Part shown: positions 13,097-14,181 of the stretch, one piece after another
Position numbering within the stretch: position 1 is the first letter of the stretch
Layout of the letters: each line of letters starts with the position of its first letter
Source of the DNA: Pseudomonadota bacterium
GTDB lineage: Bacteria; Myxococcota; Myxococcia; Myxococcales; Anaeromyxobacteraceae
Length of the DNA stretch: 14,181 nucleotides
Reading direction: 5' to 3'
NCBI GenBank assembly: GCA_023428085.1
Contig: JAEYZK010000356.1
Span: 1-14,181, forward strand
Notes under the pieces: model-generated
The model's input: only the letters and a program-made list of their open reading frames with translations
Databases searched by the model: none
What the model was told of the DNA's origin: nothing
Translations under genes and position numbers: made by a program

Positions 13097-14181
13097 GTGC
13101 CTCCCCGTCACCTTCGCGCCCTGATGCTCACCGCGCTGCCCCTCCTGGCCGCCGCCTGCGGCAGGGGAGAGGCGAAGGCGCCGGCCGCGCGCCCACCCAC
13201 GCCCGTGCGCGTCGCGACCGCCGAGGTCCGCGACGTCGCGCGCGCGCTCCCGGCCGTGGGCACGGTCCTCCCGGACGCGACGGTGTCGCTGCGGCCGCTC
13301 GTGACCGGCCAGATCGTGGACGTCTTCTTCGAGCCCGGGGCCGAGGTCCGCGCCGGCCAGCGCCTGTTCCGGATCGACCCGCGGCCGTACGAGGCGGCGC
13401 TCGCGCAGGCCCGCGCCGCGCGCTCCCGCGCGCGCCAGCTCTCCGCCAACGCCCAGGAGGACGCCCGCCGGTACGACACGCTGCGGGAGGGCGGCTTCGT
13501 GTCGGCGCAGCAGCGCGACACCGCCACGGCCAACGCGCGGTCGCTCGCCAGCGAGGTCGAGGCGCAGGAGGCGGCGGTGCAGCGCGCCGCGCTCGACCTC
13601 GCGCGGTGCCTCGTCACCTCCCCGATCGACGGCCGCACGGGGGCGATCCTCGTGCAGCGCGGGAACGTCGTGCAGGCGAACCAGGCCGACCCGCTCGTCG
13701 TGATCACGCGCGTCCGCCCGGTGCTCGTCTCCTTCCGCGTCCCCGAGGCGCACGTCGGAGATCTCCGCGCGGGGCTCGGGCACATGGCGGTGACGGCCGA
13801 GGCGGGCGGCATCGCGCGCCAGGGCACGCTCACCTTCCTCGACAACACCGTCGATCCCGCCGCGGGGACGATCGAGGCCCGCGCCAGGTTCGCGAACGAG
13901 GACCAGGCGCTCTGGCCCGGGCAGTTCGTGAACGTGCGGCTCGAGCTCTCCGTCCAGCGCGGCGCGGTCGTGGTGCCGAGCGCGGCCGTGGTCACGGCGC
14001 AGGACGGGGCGTCGGTGTTCGTCGTCGGCGAGGACGAGAAGGTCGCGCTGCGCACGGTCGAGCTCGGCCAGGCGGACGCGCGCGACACCGTGATCGCGCG
14101 CGGCGTCGCGGCCGGCGAGGTCGTCGTCGTGGACGGTCAGCTCAACCTGGCGCCGGGCGCGCGCGTGGCCGTGGCCGGCGC
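13097..14181 (+). CDS. RND efflux periplasmic adaptor (membrane fusion) lipoprotein, cut by right edge
   Basis: Reading from the GTG at 13097 gives 361 codons open to the window end. The N-terminus is a lipoprotein signal, hydrophobic 8-20 with lipobox LAAA-Cys21. The adaptor layout follows. The first lipoyl half is VSLRPLVTGQIVDVFFEPGAEVRAGQ (63-88) and LFRIDPRPYEAALAQA. An alpha-hairpin spans about 98-168. The second lipoyl half is CLVTSPIDGRTGAILVQRGNVVQ (171-193). The beta-barrel spans about 205-285 with FLDNTVDPAAGTIEARARF and LWPGQFVNVRL, and a membrane-proximal domain begins near 290 (VVVPSAAVV). Such AcrA/MdtA-type proteins bridge an inner-membrane RND pump and an outer-membrane channel. 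Only the last residues are likely to be missing. The pump gene is expected just downstream, outside the window. The substrate cannot be predicted. Confidence 0.92.
   Translation, partial: MPPRHLRALMLTALPLLAAACGRGEAKAPAARPPTPVRVATAEVRDVARALPAVGTVLPDATVSLRPLVTGQIVDVFFEPGAEVRAGQRLFRIDPRPYEAALAQARAARSRARQLSANAQEDARRYDTLREGGFVSAQQRDTATANARSLASEVEAQEAAVQRAALDLARCLVTSPIDGRTGAILVQRGNVVQANQADPLVVITRVRPVLVSFRVPEAHVGDLRAGLGHMAVTAEAGGIARQGTLTFLDNTVDPAAGTIEARARFANEDQALWPGQFVNVRLELSVQRGAVVVPSAAVVTAQDGASVFVVGEDEKVALRTVELGQADARDTVIARGVAAGEVVVVDGQLNLAPGARVAVAG

Noticed and set aside
1..14181. CRISPR arrays, tRNA or rRNA genes, insertion sequences, phage attachment sites
   Set aside because: I saw no direct-repeat arrays, cloverleaf-like ends, transposase motifs or terminal inverted repeats anywhere in the window.

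Overview
The window is about 14 kb of very GC-rich DNA with strong third-position G/C bias and almost no intergenic A+T. It comes from the chromosome of a free-living bacterium. Base composition, the Gln/Asn transamidation operon, partner-switch-like signalling proteins and a KirBac-like gene together suggest a myxobacterium, and Anaeromyxobacter (Myxococcota) is my best guess. That is an inference from composition and gene content, not a database match.

Left part (1-5060). A minus-strand ftsK-type DNA translocase gene runs off the left edge, and only its membrane N-terminus and linker are visible. A divergent intergenic region separates it from a plus-strand series: a small TFIIB-type zinc-ribbon protein, then gatC-gatA-gatB (a 4-nt start/stop overlap and a 1-nt gap, so a tight operon), then a 70-residue two-helix membrane protein that starts 2 nt after gatB. 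Together gatCAB make the amidotransferase that converts mischarged Glu-tRNA(Gln) and/or Asp-tRNA(Asn). A pure-CG hairpin follows.

Middle part (5255-7972). A secreted 759-residue protein combines a ricin-type lectin, two Cys-containing InlB-like repeats flanking a malectin-like domain, and a C-terminal CE1/feruloyl-esterase-like hydrolase. It converges on a minus-strand AhpD/carboxymuconolactone-decarboxylase-like gene. A strong 16-bp hairpin terminator lies between them.

Right-middle part (7973-11496). After a 402-nt gene-free stretch comes a four-gene plus-strand cluster: an NAD(P)H-dependent FMN reductase, a degenerate STAS-domain protein (ATGA overlap), a degenerate histidine-kinase-like ATPase, and a homospermidine-synthase-like protein. 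The STAS protein lacks the usual phospho-acceptor Ser, and the kinase lacks the phospho-acceptor His and key ATP-site residues. They may be a non-catalytic partner-switch pair linked to redox or polyamine metabolism.

Right part (11574-14181). Three genes follow, each with a -10-like hexamer 8-9 nt before its start codon and no Shine-Dalgarno sequence, so they may give leaderless transcripts. They are an inward-rectifier (KirBac-fold) K+ channel homologue whose selectivity filter has been replaced, a zinc-ribbon/DUF1232 membrane protein, and an RND-efflux periplasmic adaptor lipoprotein cut by the right edge. The filter-less Kir homologue, with an 11-bp perfect inverted repeat over its start codon, is the most unusual item in the window.
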